Below are positions 47,405 through 59,929 of a stretch of 64,000 bases of DNA, piece by piece. Position numbers and translations under genes: made by a program. The DNA is from Liolophura sinensis (Eukaryota > Mollusca > Polyplacophora > Chitonida > Chitonidae): the NCBI RefSeq assembly GCF_032854445.1, contig NC_088301.1, positions 53,305,187 through 53,369,186 of the forward strand, in the 5' to 3' direction. Positions within the stretch are counted from its first letter, which is position 1; each line of letters opens with the position of its first letter. The notes beneath the pieces are model-generated. The model saw nothing but the letters and a program-made list of their open reading frames with translations. It was not told the DNA's origin and made no database searches.

Positions 47405-47700
47405 TGTCCAGAATCCTGTTTTATTGAGATTCCTGTTCAATACAATAAGCTCCTAGTCAACATGTGATAATATCCAGAATGGTGTTCCATTAAATAGGCT
47501 CCTAGACAGTGTGTGGTAATTTCCAGAATTCTTTTCCATACAATAAGCTTCCAGTGAGCGTGCATCCACATTTGTGATACCGTCGAGTCCTGTTCCATAC
47601 AACAGGCTCCTAGGATGTATAAATACTTGTGATCCTTTCCAGAGCTGGTTCTGTTAAATTTACAAGTTTCCTGAATAGCATGTATCCGCATTTGTGATTC
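47405..47700. repeat. Degenerate minisatellite, unit about 50-63 bp
   Basis: About five diverged units share TTTCCAGAATCCTGTTCCAT, ACAATAGGCTCCTAG and a trailing CATTTGTGAT. The 84-codon minus-strand frame over it is a by-product. Confidence 0.65.
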
Positions 47701-47879
47701 ACAGATAATGGTAGTGCCCGTTTCTCTACCACTTGTTAATTCCTGGGTGCTAGAAGTGTGTGAGCCTAGACATTCATATCTCAGCCGTCAAGAATAGATG
47801 TTCCGAATCAATGCCCGAAGATACAAGGAATGTTCTTGGTGATTAGATTATAGCAGTGTCCAAATGTTGTACCCTGCTA

Positions 47880-47975
47880 GTTTACAAGTTTTCGTAAATC
47901 AAAGTGTGTATCTCAATTGCACTTTGATTGCAACCCTTCACATGTCCAAAATGGTGAACTGATTCAACACGATAA
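47880..47975 (-). repeat. R1 terminal fragment
   Basis: GTATCTCAATTGCACTTTGA with TTGCAACCC and CTGATTCAACACGATAAG matches the inner part of the R1 right arm in reverse complement. Confidence 0.5.
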
Positions 47976-47979
47976 GCCT

Positions 47980-49200
47980 TACTCTTTGTGCTGTATTTCT
48001 TAAATTTATCTGCATCTATCCGTCCTAACTCCGGGGTAACGAAAATTATTAAGTACAGTATTGAGAAACTAAATGGGTCGAGCTGTCCTTTTCTTTTAAT
48101 CGGTTTATGAAATCCTGATAAGTAGATCAAACCCTGTCTGCTGCTACAAAAGGAAAGGTACATGCTACAAAAGATTTGCCTCTGTAAAGACTGCCATACA
48201 GAGAATGCTAATATTAAGGCGAGTGTATGTTAAGCTGATTTATGTCAAAATGAATCATTTTCCCTTACGGTTATAAGCACATATAATTCTGAATTCACCT
48301 TTCAACAAATTGTAAGAAAGCATGCGAACAAATGGCAGTAAGTAGGATCTGAGATTAAGCATTCACATCAATGCATAAATCGATCAAAAAGTCGCAGTGT
48401 GTGGTCTTCTCGCGGAAAAGTGAAAAACTTCCATTTTTCGTTATGAAACTGGTTGGTTGCTCGATGTGACATATAACCCTAAACTGGCCTTAGGTTGCTG
48501 TGTATACCAGTTTTGTTAATACTCTGTTGAAGGTAATACCCCATATATACTTACGTATCAGCATTTGTAAACTACATATTCTCTCTGGGACTGGGCTTTA
48601 TTCGATGTCAGGTGAATGTTTATCATAATTAAGCAATATCAACTATGAAAGGCACTTGGGCTTTTAAAAATGATTATATCATTTATTTATATGCTTAAGG
48701 TTTAACTCTGTTGTGACATTGCACTTGACATACTGCATTTGTGTTACCTAATTCTCCTTAAGTTATAGTGCTAAGGACGTCTGAGTGACTACTTTTTTAA
48801 AGCAAGTTCATAACAAGGTAGAGGCAAATTGGCAAGAGGCAGTTGCAAATATCATGTTGTCGTCGCTGCTCTGGGTTTACCCTTTTACATTTTTAACGGC
48901 GTTAGAACGACCTCTGAGAAATAAACACCGTTCATATCTATTATTAAAAGGAACTTCAAGCGTTAAATTTAGATACCTACCATTTGAAATGGAAAAGTAT
49001 GAAGAATATTTTCAATGATCACGTCGTTGAATTGACTTTTTTCAACGTTGAATTGAATTTTTTAATGTAAATGAAGTGACTCATGTAGAAAAAAATCCAC
49101 AAAACTTGTTCTACGAAAAACAATTATACCCTAACCTAATTTTACAACCCAAGAAATCATGTTTATTAAATCTGATCACAACACAGCATTTGTCTGATTT
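47980..49200. other. No gene recognised
   Basis: AT-rich, with only short open frames, for example 48785-49018 (77 codons, no motif). Confidence 0.35.
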
Positions 49201-49201
49201 G

Positions 49202-49370
49202 TTTTATTTGATTGAGGATTAAAGCCGTATTGAAGAATATTTGAGTTATACGACAGTGGTCAGCACTACGTTGAAGGGAAACTGGGCATATCCTGGAGGA
49301 AACCCACAACCATCCGCAGGTTGCTAGAAGACTTATTAGCGTTCAACCAGAGAGAAAGACTGTGCTGTAG
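49202..49370 (-). mobile_element. Old degraded SINE copy
   Basis: Core words survive with many changes: TGAAGAATATTTGAGTTATA, CGACAGTGGTCAGCA and CCATCCGCAGGTTGCTAG. The tail and tRNA head are lost. Confidence 0.65.
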
Positions 49371-52300
49371 GGATTGAGTGAAAAGTGTATTATATTGAAG
49401 GTCAATTTGCCTTTTTACATTCCATATATAAGACTACAGATTCGAGAGCGAATTAGAGCTGAGAAGACTGACCGGCTTCTACTCTACTCAGTATTTCAGG
49501 GGAACATTGGGCAGGAAGCGATTTAACCTTATGGGAGCCTTGTATCCGGAACGATGTCACTGGATTAAGTCTGAAAATGAGGACAAGCAGTTAAGAAAAC
49601 CTAGCACAAGTGCTTGGGTGAACATATTTTGGGGGAAGAGTGCCACGATGCTTCATTATTTTTGTTAAGTAGTTCTTTACTTGCCTTGTCTTTTAGTCGA
49701 TATAGTTGTTATATCTGTTCTGGCCTCCAATGTTCGCATACTATTTACTATTTTACCAAGAACATCACAAGCTTATGGTCAAGCAGCTTATTACAAAACG
49801 AACAAATTACAATTTCCACTATCATAATTTTCTTATCGAGCAACTATTCATTAACATGACTATGCCCACGTTGAAGAGATTGAGGGGGGGGGGGGATATA
49901 ATGATCGCTATTTTCTGTGGGTCCTCGGGTCACATTTGCAGATTTCACTGAAATAAGTTTTCTGCACATTTTCATTTGGTGTAACCTCAAATAAAGATTG
50001 AAAACCAGCCGAGTCTAGGCATAAGTGCATATTTAACGATATCCCCCATTCTGATTAGTGATTGATTTCCATGCCACGTATGTGTCTTATATAACAGGGC
50101 GAGTCCATGCCGTCAAAGTGCAGAAGTGTCATGCCGAAGACACAAGATATGACACCCCATCCAGTCACATTATTCTGACACTTAGCCAACCAGTCCTGTT
50201 TCCTTGCTATAACCTCTCAGTGCTGGGCGCAACAAGTACCATTTTGAAAGTCATGGGTTTGACCCGGCCCGAATCACATATACATGTGTATTCTGCTCCA
50301 AATATTGTCTGATATTGATCAAGCTTTTCTTTCAGTTTTTGTGGGTCCTCCCATTTCTTTTAAAGTTTAACTTTAATATTCAGTGACTTCTGATCGGTCG
50401 TTGTTTACAACAATAACTTCTTGACATTATTGTCATTAATGAATGATATGTTGTAATATTATCAAAAGGAGAGCTGGGGGCTTGTTGAGGTTGGACAGAG
50501 AAATTCCTATTGGTTACAACAGAACAGAAAGGAGAGCTCAGAATCCACAGATGAACTAATGATCTAACATAGTCCTATTTCACCCTTCAATGGACTCATA
50601 ATGTCTTTTATATACATAAGAATTGATCATAGATATATTTGCGATGACATGGCCTATAGCCTTTGGTTGTCATGAAAACACAAATTAATAAGATAATTTT
50701 TCCCGCACCGAGTCTTAATTAGAAACCGGCAGCATTTCATTACCTTGATGTACACGTGACAACTCATTAAAATAGAGAAATCACAATTCTTACATCATAG
50801 TCACTAGTTCTGAAATGAAATGCACGTGTTATATACAAGGCCTTCAAACAAATACGCCGCCTGAAGAAAAAGACATATTTGTGTATGCCAACCAACATAT
50901 TAGGTAGCTATCTTCGTGAATGAAAATGTTATGATTTGCCCACGGTTTTATTTATGTGCCAACAATTTGTGATTCTTAGCTTTTATTGAAAGCATCATTC
51001 ATCTCCATCTGGTTGATTTGTGGTGATTTCACTTGGTTTGCGCTCCATTAATGTTCATTCTTTTGTAGGTGTTCCCTGTATAGTAAAATCAGATAAAATG
51101 ATGGAAAAAATATAACTAGCTGGTTTGATGTTTTCACCACATGTGTCTGTTTTATATGAGTTACCTTGACCAAAGTCTTGCAAAATGTCTGTGCCTTTTG
51201 CCATATAGCTAATGGTTATTATAACGCAACAAGACTTAAAATCAATTAATAATGAATCATAAGGCTGAGATTGTAGTCTGTTTAAACACAACATCAACGG
51301 ATCTCGCCAGATGCGGGTCGCCAATTGCCCTCCGATTACAGTTTCCTGATGCTTGTTCCCGATCACGGCCCTTAAAAGTGCTATCTGCTTTTCCTATATT
51401 CCCTTTAGGCGTTTACTCTTCTGTTTAGCATCTTGATCACACTGGTGGAGCTAAAATGGTTTAGTCTCCAGTCCGATCAATGGAAAGCAGCGGCGAGTGC
51501 GCAGCTGTTTGGAAAGACTGGGGCTTCCCTCCCCCGCACCAAGCTCGTTCAGCTGGATAACACGCAGGTATAGGGGACCTTAGTGACCGCTCTTGTTGCG
51601 AACGCTCGCCTCTACAAGGCCCTCAACTGTTCAAACAAAGACATCAAGCTCATAAACTGCAGCGTTCAACACATCAATAATTGATAAAGCAATTACCACA
51701 TGAAAAGACCATTGCTAACAGCGAGAGAACTTGTCACGTGCGCCCACATGTACCGTCAACGGGCAAACACATCTCGTGTTTCATGTCCAGTCAGGCGGTG
51801 CTTGTAAATATACCAAATGATTATACAGTCAGTCAGAGACAATGCTCACGATCACTTGAACAAAAAAGTAAATTCCACTAATCTTGATTCATGAAGTATG
51901 TCCTACAAGGTGTGAACTACAGTCATATTCCTTGAGATAGTTCCCACGCAGTCACCTGTTCAATTCATCTTCCTATAACTGCCGTCACAATGAACTTTCC
52001 GCTCCAATAATCTTCAGACCAATTTAAAAAAATAAAAATGTTCAACACTAACTAAGAAAGTATATAATGTGCAAAATAAAGAAGGTTACGACAGTCTGAT
52101 CCACGGGTAACTTAACAATTATAAGCACAATTCCTTGATCATCAGAGCGAAGTTAACGAGCCGTTTAAATGCAAAGGCATTTATGTGAAAGTGCCAAATC
52201 TGATGAAGAGGTGTGCCTCGGCTCTGCAAACAGTTTTTTGTGCATGACCAATAGCCGCGGATTCCCTCGATATGTGCCCGATTTCCACAAGTCATGAACA

Positions 52301-53260
52301 CTGCACTTTGGTAACCAAAAATTATTATCATTGAGACAGTTGTAGTGACAATGTCACAGCCATTCCAAAACCCACTAGTAATACTGGTTTTCCTGCTGTG
52401 TAACAATACTGGAGCTATAGGTGTCTCTTATTCCGTGTGGGTATTAGGTGTGGCATACGGATTTGCTGAAGGCAAACATTGCCTTTATCGATACATTATA
52501 TGTTTCAAATTTCCGTTCATGCCAGCAATAATGCAGCGATAGTGCTTGAGCGAGTCTCTTATACAAGATTTAGAAACAAACTGATACTCACGCATGAAAC
52601 AGGCCGAAAATTTGCTGACTGACTTCATGCTGACAATATATTTAGCTATTACAGTTGAGAAAAACATTTTCAAGACACTGACTGTGAGTAAATCAGAAAT
52701 AACTACAGCATTTAATGAGGTAAAAAAAAAACAGCACATGTGATACACGCCCTCGTATCACAATTATACATTTGCATAGCTTTATTTAAGCATGGTAAAA
52801 CCAACAGAACAAATGTCCGTTTACAGGTCTTATAACAATAGAACATAAATATAAACACAAATACACATGAATCATGAATAGCCACTCTCAATTATTGGTG
52901 CTGCTGGAAGGTAACAACTTTTATTTGTACAATATGTATATATAAGTAATATGTAACTGTCTATTAAATTAAAAACTGAAAAATCTACACAATCAATAGT
53001 CACATACGAAAGTAATTATGAATGGATACTCTATATGTAGAATTGTGCTTTGGCGCTCGAGAAGAGCTGATCGACCAAAAACAGCGAGTTCACTGCCGTC
53101 AAGTTAGTGTACTTGTGAATTATGCATGGGAGTTGCAAAAACAAATAAGCAAGAAGTATCTATGAAAAATAATATAGGGTAAAACTCGGGATTTTTACGC
53201 AGATTGTTAGTTATTTGTTTTCCGCCATGTTCTCATTGCAGTATGTTTCTGTCGTGGATA
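49371..53260. other. Unassigned DNA
   Basis: No gene recognised. A G run occurs at about 49885. At 51590-51684 a 30-codon plus-strand frame follows the repeat related to 45895. Other open frames (for example 51055-51366 minus, 52119-52406 minus) lack motifs. Confidence 0.35.
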
Positions 53261-53261
53261 T

Positions 53262-53305
53262 AATTAAAATCGTACAACATAGAGAGTAAAACCAGGGGAG
53301 CTAAT
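53262..53305 (+). repeat. R2 terminal fragment
   Basis: ATAATTAAAATCGTACAACA followed by TAGAGAGTAAAACCAG matches the beginning of R2. About 430 bp later (53700-53745) the sequence tcactggttacatgtacgtgtgaccattt is an R2 block in reverse orientation. Confidence 0.55.
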
Positions 53306-53779
53306 ATAATTTTACATAAGCAGCAGTAAAAACCTAAATGAGATAAACTGACAAGATTCTGGATTTCACCGGTCACCTGTCACTATTTGCCAACGATTAC
53401 AATGACGTCACTGCAATGTTGTTGCCTGTAGTGAAGTATCCAGCATGACCCAAGATTTTGCTGAACACCCATTAGGCCTGATCCCTTGGCATGGTTTTAT
53501 GTTACTGTATGCTAAATGTGATGACAACGCCACGTTTTGAGTAATTAGATCAGTGACGTCATGAAATTGCATCAAGTACATGTAACATCGCTGCATTTTT
53601 TAAACTAGGCTTACTCAGACCATGCTGCTAGGGGGTAGTACAAGTTGCCATTTAAACATTTAAATGAACAGTTAGAATAAAATGAGGTAATTTGACAAGT
53701 GGGCGAATTTCACTGGTTACATGTACGTGTGACCATTTGTCTACAGTGTCGCGCCCTGGTAAAGTTCTCAGCCCCGGAT

Positions 53780-54390
53780 TAAGCGGAATTATACAGAACT
53801 ATGACACAGAACGCCGGACATCCTGAACGGTTTCTGCATATTTACCTACGAGTGTGGTACTCACTACATATTTTAAGAAGATTAGAGTGAAGGCGTTTTA
53901 TGAAGTATGTTGCTAATCCCAATATAACCAATGTATTCGAACACCATAAAGGTAGCCCTATCAGACATAGTAGGAGGAAGTTCAATAGAAACATATCCAT
54001 AATCACGTCAGTAGGATTATCACACGCCACCAATATAGTGGCTGCTCTATGTACAGTATCATATGCAATGCACGCCTTTGAAACTGCTAAGCCGAGTACT
54101 TCAAGACGTATCCAATAATTTTCGTAATTTCAACCGAACATCTTATGCTGTATGTGGCAAGACGTGTCATATTATAGATTGTATCGCCATGTTACTATTA
54201 TGAAAACCCCACTTCATCAACACTTTCTAAAAAGAAGGTATTTAGACAAAGGACTTGATTTTGTTAACCAATCACGTGTTTTCAATGAACCAGATGTTCG
54301 CAGAACTTTTCTGAAATATTTTAAAATTCAGGATCCCCATGCCAACGCGTCACAAATGTTTAGTGTCTATGCGTCGAATCAGACAAGATG
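53780..54390. other. Unassigned; possible RT remnant on minus strand
   Basis: The minus-strand frame 53842-54033 ends TYFIKRLHSNLLKI, and its DNA (aaaacgccttcactct) resembles the end of the RT-like fragment of R1 copy B. The plus-strand frame 54152-54391 has no motif. Confidence 0.3.
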
Positions 54391-55060
54391 ATAGTTCCAG
54401 GTCAACATTCGCAAGACCAGTTCCCAAAACGACGTTTAACAAAACCATCAAAGCAAAAAGAAAGTATATGAGAAAAATACGAAATTAGGACGCAGTCGTG
54501 CAAGAGAAGCAGTAAACAATTTTTGATTACTGCTTCTCTGTTCACATATCCAACGTGGGAATGATTGAGAATTGTGTTCCAAAGAATCTCGTTGATAGGG
54601 GTCCTAAAATAGCATGAATGAACGAATGCTTGTGATTTTACGTCGTCTTCTTGCCAAATATAGAAAATGGAAATATTGAATCAAACAATAAATCTGTTCT
54701 GTATTGAACCTAGTATGCTGGTAGGGACAGTATTATGTGTGTGTGTGTGTGTGGTGGTGGGGGGGGGGGGCTGTATGTGTGGGGGCTGTGTATTCATCGT
54801 GTTGAATTAGATGGCCACCCTGGATATATGAACAGTTGCAATCAAACACAAAGGTGATGCATATTTTTATTCACCACAGACTTGAATGTACTAGCTTGGA
54901 ATACGATTTGAATACTGATTTCACTCATTCGACTGGAACACCCCTCGCGTCTTTCCAGTGTCAACTGTTGACTGCTTCTCTTTACATGATTCTGTCCTAG
55001 ACTGAATGTCCATTTTGGTTGACGACTGGTACATGAATGTCTTTTTCCACCCATAGATTA
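54390..55060 (+). mobile_element. R1 copy D, both inverted arms present
   Basis: The left arm contains TTCGCAAGACCAGTTCCCAA and AACGACGTTTAAC, then AGAGAAGCAGTAAACA. The right arm (54795-55060) contains GTGTTGAATTAGATGGCCAC, ATACGATTTGAATACTGATT, CTCGCGTCTTTCCAG, TGACTGCTTCTCTTTACATG and GGTTGACGACTGGTAC. Between them are a (GT)n and G-rich tract at 54736-54790 and no RT fragment. It is the most compact copy and shows the inverted-end architecture most clearly. Confidence 0.65.
54736..54790. repeat. (GT)n followed by G-rich tract
   Basis: About nine GT units, then GGTGGTGGGGGGGGGGGG and GTGTGGGGGC. G-quadruplex formation is conceivable on the plus strand. Confidence 0.9.
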
Positions 55061-55359
55061 GGTGTACGTTTGCTGTACGTTAACCAGGTCACCGTAATAG
55101 GCCATGCTGTTTAAACGAGTCCGAATGTACAGTGAGATGTCCAATGGACTAATATATAGAGACTAGCGATTTAACCTAAAGAGATGTGTAAGGGAGTGGC
55201 CGGGTAGAAAAATCATAAACTGTTGGCGCTAGAAAGTCAGGCCGGGGTTCTTATCCAGATTATGTTATATTCGCAGTTTTTTTTTTCTTCTGTATTTTGT
55301 TAATGTCTTATGTGGTATAATTAACCGCTCCATTACGCCTTCCACATTATCTCTAGCCA

Positions 55360-55560
55360 GAATTGAACGAGGACGCGAGAATTGAAAGAGGATACGAGAT
55401 TCAGTAGAGAACACGAGATTCACACGAGGGTGCGAGATTTGCACGACATTCTCTACTGAATATCGTTGGAGTTTCATTGCAATCTCGTCAGAATGTCGCG
55501 TTGGCACCCTGATCTGGACTGAATCTCGACTAAATCTCACAATGTCGTTCAAATGTCGCT
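55360..55560. repeat. Dense imperfect inverted/direct repeat cluster (CGAGATT words)
   Basis: CGAGATT/CGAGAATT words recur every 12-25 bp on one side, and their complements (AATCTCG) recur on the other. A perfect 13-bp inverted pair lies at 55399-55411 and 55449-55461. Confidence 0.6.
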
Positions 55561-56020
55561 GTTACTGGTTTGGAGCGAAACCGAGAGAGACAGCATGGCG
55601 GCATCCGGCTTCCATAGTATTCTATTTTGTCATGTATATGATCTGTACATGACACATTTTCTAGTCGTTTCAAACCATGGTTCAAGACCTGAGTGTGACA
55701 TTGTGGTAACCCGGAAAACATTTTGTCAATTTCCCCCACTTAGGGTTTTTAACTTACACTCACCATGGTTCATTTGGATTTTACCTGTGACTGGACTGCC
55801 AGCATTTCCCGGGGAAAATACATACTCACATTTCTGTAGCCTTTTGTATGAGATAATTCCCTTCAGCGGTATGACTTTTAACAATTCTGCCACTTCTATT
55901 CATCTCATGGCATTGGTGGCAAGACGTGGTGGACAGTTTTCACGAAATTCGCTTTGGACCACGCACACACCAATAGAGCGTATTTCTCTTGAGGGGAAAT
56001 TCATCAGCCTAGCCCAATGA
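55553..56020 (+). CDS. Unassigned 155-codon open frame
   Basis: This is one of the longest uninterrupted frames outside mobile elements. It starts MSLLLVWSETERDSMAASGF and is rich in aromatic and hydrophobic residues. I see no signal-peptide pattern, domain or cysteine spacing that I recognise. It begins at the edge of the inverted-repeat cluster. It could be a chance frame or an exon. Confidence 0.2.
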   Translation: MSLLLVWSETERDSMAASGFHSILFCHVYDLYMTHFLVVSNHGSRPECDIVVTRKTFCQFPPLRVFNLHSPWFIWILPVTGLPAFPGENTYSHFCSLLYEIIPFSGMTFNNSATSIHLMALVARRGGQFSRNSLWTTHTPIERISLEGKFISLAQ

Positions 56021-57459
56021 CTGGTTTTTTCACAGTTTCATCAATGCGTCAAATCGTGAAATAATCCTAAACATGGTATTAAAGTGATACAGATTCCATT
56101 GTGATTGACAGATGTGAAAGATAGACACGTTCAGGTTAGACCTTGCCTAAAATGACATTTAGGCATGGTACATTTATTCAAGCATGACCATGGCCGCAAG
56201 ATTTAAACCAGGAAACCCAGTCTCCACTAACAGCTAATAAGCGTCAATTCTGTATCCCTTTAAACAACAATGAAATAAATAATAAATACCCGGTATAGCT
56301 TGCTGACAACTGTCGATGATAACTACAGAGAAACAGATCAGCTTATTTAAAACAACCATGCATAACCCAACAGAAGCGCAGCACTGACTGGTAACGATTC
56401 TGGTTTAAAAACCCTTTCTACTACACACAACTATAACTATTTCATGTTTGTACACTAACTATTATTAATTTACAAATTAACAAAGACAATGTTTTTGAGA
56501 TTGATTTGGAAATTGTATTTGAATTACAATGTACTACACAAAAGTATGGTAAGGTCGATAACTATGTTAAAGTGTTGCAAATCCATGTGATGAAACATAG
56601 AATTTTACCTTTCCTGGACTTGACTGGAAAACACAATATGACCTTACAAAAAGATAATTCCTTCAGACACCCAACTGAAAACTGTGCAAGAAATACTTTC
56701 CCTTATTGTTTTTTTAATTTTAATTTAAAATCATGAAAATATATAAATTGTCAGGTGGACTGTATTAACCACGTTGCTGGGTGTTGGTGACGTCATTTTA
56801 CGTGTGATTGTTTACAAAATACTTGAAGTACTTTGTTTAATTTGCATTTATATATTTAAGGAGCGGCAACCACCAGTTTACATCAAACCATCCGATTGTT
56901 GTGAGTTTTCTGTGACATAAGATCTTTTTCTGTTCAAATAATGCATTCACTGCAGTAACATTTTGTAGTGTCGTAAGGGAAAGCCAAAGAATTTAGTTTA
57001 TCAGGTAATGTAAGAACAGTTGGTGACTCATATTGTCAGTTTCACCACAATTTAGACCGACGTCTCTTTCTCAATGGACATCTTCTTAAAGGCGTTGGAA
57101 AACAAAATACATTTAGTTCAACAAATCTGAACACGTTTATGTCCCACTTGTACTGAATGTTTTACCTAGCAACAACTTGTGGGCGAACAATTTATCTAGT
57201 GCATGTCTAATATCAAACTTCTTTTCTCCTGAGTTTCTCCAATTAGCTCGGGATCTTGTATTACAGATACAACTGATACGGTGTCTAATATTGAAATTCA
57301 ATACCCATTAATTGTCGCTTCTGCAGTCAGAATGTCTGTGTCTTGTTTGTTAGAGAAGTTATGTAATTTGAGATAAGACAGATAATCAGTGCCAAAATAA
57401 TCTTCGAATTTCTAGCAGTGCATGTAGCAGTTTACTTTTACTCCCAGAACAGACTAGTT

Positions 57460-57762
57460 TTATGTGGCCCTACACACATAACACATAACTTGCTTAAAAT
57501 GACATTCATCACAACTACGATTTAATTTTTTAAAGGGATGACATTTAATTGTGAATTCCTGCTGAATTTTGGCCCCAAATTTATATTTACCATATTTTGT
57601 CTTCGGTGCAGGTTTCCATCTTGAGCGTTTGTTACCTCTTCTTGCCATGATGAACACTATGCAACCTTCTTTCACCGCAGTTGTTGTAAGCTTTGAGTCA
57701 TCATCAGCAGTTTCCATCGAGCAACTGGGATGGCTCTGTCCGTTTTCCACCATAAACACCAA
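57460..57762 (-). CDS. Unassigned small Lys/Cys-rich open frame
   Basis: A 100-codon minus-strand frame. The second half is strongly basic (RRGNKRSRWKPAPKTKYGKY) and ends with four spaced cysteines (CHPFKKLNRSCDECHFKQVM, then CYVC). The composition is protein-like and unlike translated AT-rich noise, but I know no matching family. It could be a coding exon or a small intronless gene. Confidence 0.3.
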   Translation of the reverse strand: MVFMVENGQSHPSCSMETADDDSKLTTTAVKEGCIVFIMARRGNKRSRWKPAPKTKYGKYKFGAKIQQEFTIKCHPFKKLNRSCDECHFKQVMCYVCRAT

Positions 57763-57829
57763 TCAAATAAGTAAATCAATTCAGCTGCAAATCGGCGTAT
57801 ATTCGCACCGTCAATAATATGCATTAATG

Positions 57830-58390
57830 AAGGAGATTTGGAGATTCTTAACTAGAAATATAATAAACTATGAAGGTCAGGTCGGTTTCATGAGGTGTTC
57901 TTGGTATTAAGTAACCCTGAGCTTCGTGGCTTCAAATCTCTACAACATTGTGGATGCAAGTGCTTACTTAAAAACCTAAATGCTGTCGTGAATTTCACGA
58001 GAAGGGTTACAGCGTAAAAAATTTATTTTTCTGATCTTCTGCATAAATGTATTTTTCAGTTCTGGACATTAGTGTATCAATGTAATTAGAGGCGTCCTAA
58101 AGTGTGATTTGCCTTACATCAATCCCACGCCTAGCAGACGTTACATACTCCTGCATCCTTTAGCGACTAAGAAACTCAATGTTGAACGGACCTGTTTTAA
58201 TTATTCTTCTCAGATTATTGCGTCTACATACAGGGCTACTTCACTGGACAGAATTTAAATCAACCGTACTGTCATGGTTCAGTGGACCGTTAAGTATACA
58301 TGCTCTGCTTTCCCAATTTTGTGTATCAGTGGATAGTCATACTTAAGCCATTGCAAACGTTCACCCATTCAGTCTTAAAGGAATTACGAC
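57830..58390. other. No feature recognised
   Basis: Nothing beyond possible 5' flank of the Tc1-like element at 58394. I cannot identify its terminal inverted repeat. Confidence 0.35.
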
Positions 58391-58393
58391 GTC

Positions 58394-58980
58394 ACACCAA
58401 GAATTATTTTAAACGAACATTATCAAGCGGTTGGTTTACTTGCCGCAGGATTAACGCAACAGGAGGTTGCGAGGCGGATGCATAGTCAAAGAAACACCAC
58501 ATCACAAGACGTAAGGGATCGACTATGCTTTCGAAGTCTACGGGTAACAACGCCTGCGCATGATCGATGGATTCGTTTGTCTCACTCGGAAACAGTGGTT
58601 AAATAGCCAGACGTTACACAGGGTAGAACCATTCCAGACCATCGTCACATAAACCCACAAACCGTCAGAAATCGTCTGCAGGAGATTGGTTTGCGGGCAC
58701 GACATCCTGAGATCTTTCCGTCGTTACGTCACAACATCGTCCAGCAAGGTTGAGGTGGTAGACGCCCTGCACACCCGTGGCGAAATGTAGGCTACTGTTA
58801 CGGTGGAATCGCGTTTCCACCTTTTCCATTCAGATGGGCGTCAACGCGTGTATCGTCGTCGGGATGGGGAGGGGGGCGTTACTTTGACGCCTGTGTTATA
58901 GAGAAAAACAGTTTTGGGGGCGGGTCAGTGATGGTGTGGGCAGGTCTCACACGCCACAGAGACTTTTCATCCAAACAATG
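58394..58980 (+). pseudogene. Tc1/mariner-like transposase remnant 1
   Basis: An N-terminal HTH-like part reads LLAAGLTQQEVARRMHSQ. It is followed by LRVTTPAHDRWIRLSHSE, NPQTVRNRLQEIGLRARHPE and, in another frame, VESRFHLFHSDGRQRVYRRR, then YFDACVIEKNSFGGGSVMVW. These are the ordered motifs of a Tc1-type DDE transposase. The residue before ESRF is Val, where the family has a catalytic Asp. Several stops and frameshifts are present and the C-terminal third is missing. It is dead. Terminal repeats were not found. Confidence 0.82.
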
Positions 58981-59929
58981 CTTGCCCCGTCAATGACCAT
59001 GATACGTTAGTGACGTGACTGGAATAGCCATTTTTTGTCTGCTCACTGACAATAGGTTGTTCTTGTTCATGAACAGATATTATCTATTCGAAAATGGAAA
59101 AAAAATCCTCTTAGAATAATGCATTTATATCTACTTTGTTGAGTGAGTATATAATAAAGTTGAATGACAGTTCATTAGATAATTTAAAATTTCTGTTCAA
59201 TAATGATTTGGCTACATCAGTCATGGCACCAGCCAGTAGAAATCATCGTAACAAGAAAGAGCAAAGTCTGATTTTATATCCTTTTTCTATTTACCAAATG
59301 GCCAGGATTATAATGGGGGGTTATCATGAGGATTTTAAGTCCCATGTTTTCAGCCTGTTGCTTCGGTCTGTGCTGAAGTAACAGACTCATACTCTGACTG
59401 CAAAGTGGGCACACTATGCATTTGAGAAAATCTCAAGCTGTTGAAGCGACATGGAGAATACATGTGGACAGACACGGAGAATACATGTGGGTAGGGTCGA
59501 TGCTATACAACATCCTCTGTGATGTCACTTATAGATGCAATTTCATTTTGACACCCGTTTTGTTTTCAGCTGAGTAAATCATGCATTGTTCACTGCCAAA
59601 GGGCACAAAATTACGCCAGGGCACAATGCCTCTGTATATATACTGAAACGCGTTAAAAACGCACAAGAGGTAAAGAGTGGAATTGAAGCTAAACCAAATT
59701 GTATTTCATGTGTATCACATAAGTCGGTTACGCATTTATAGTAATGACAAGTGTGACTGGAAAGTAATCAATTTTAATATAGAGGATATGGTAGACCGAA
59801 GAGTTCCAAAGACAAAGTCAGTACTGTATACGACTACACATGTTTGCATTGCATGCCACACAACGCCATCTCGTGGACACTATCTGTATCAGCCTATGGA
59901 TAACAACTTGTGGTATCCTACGCCAATCA

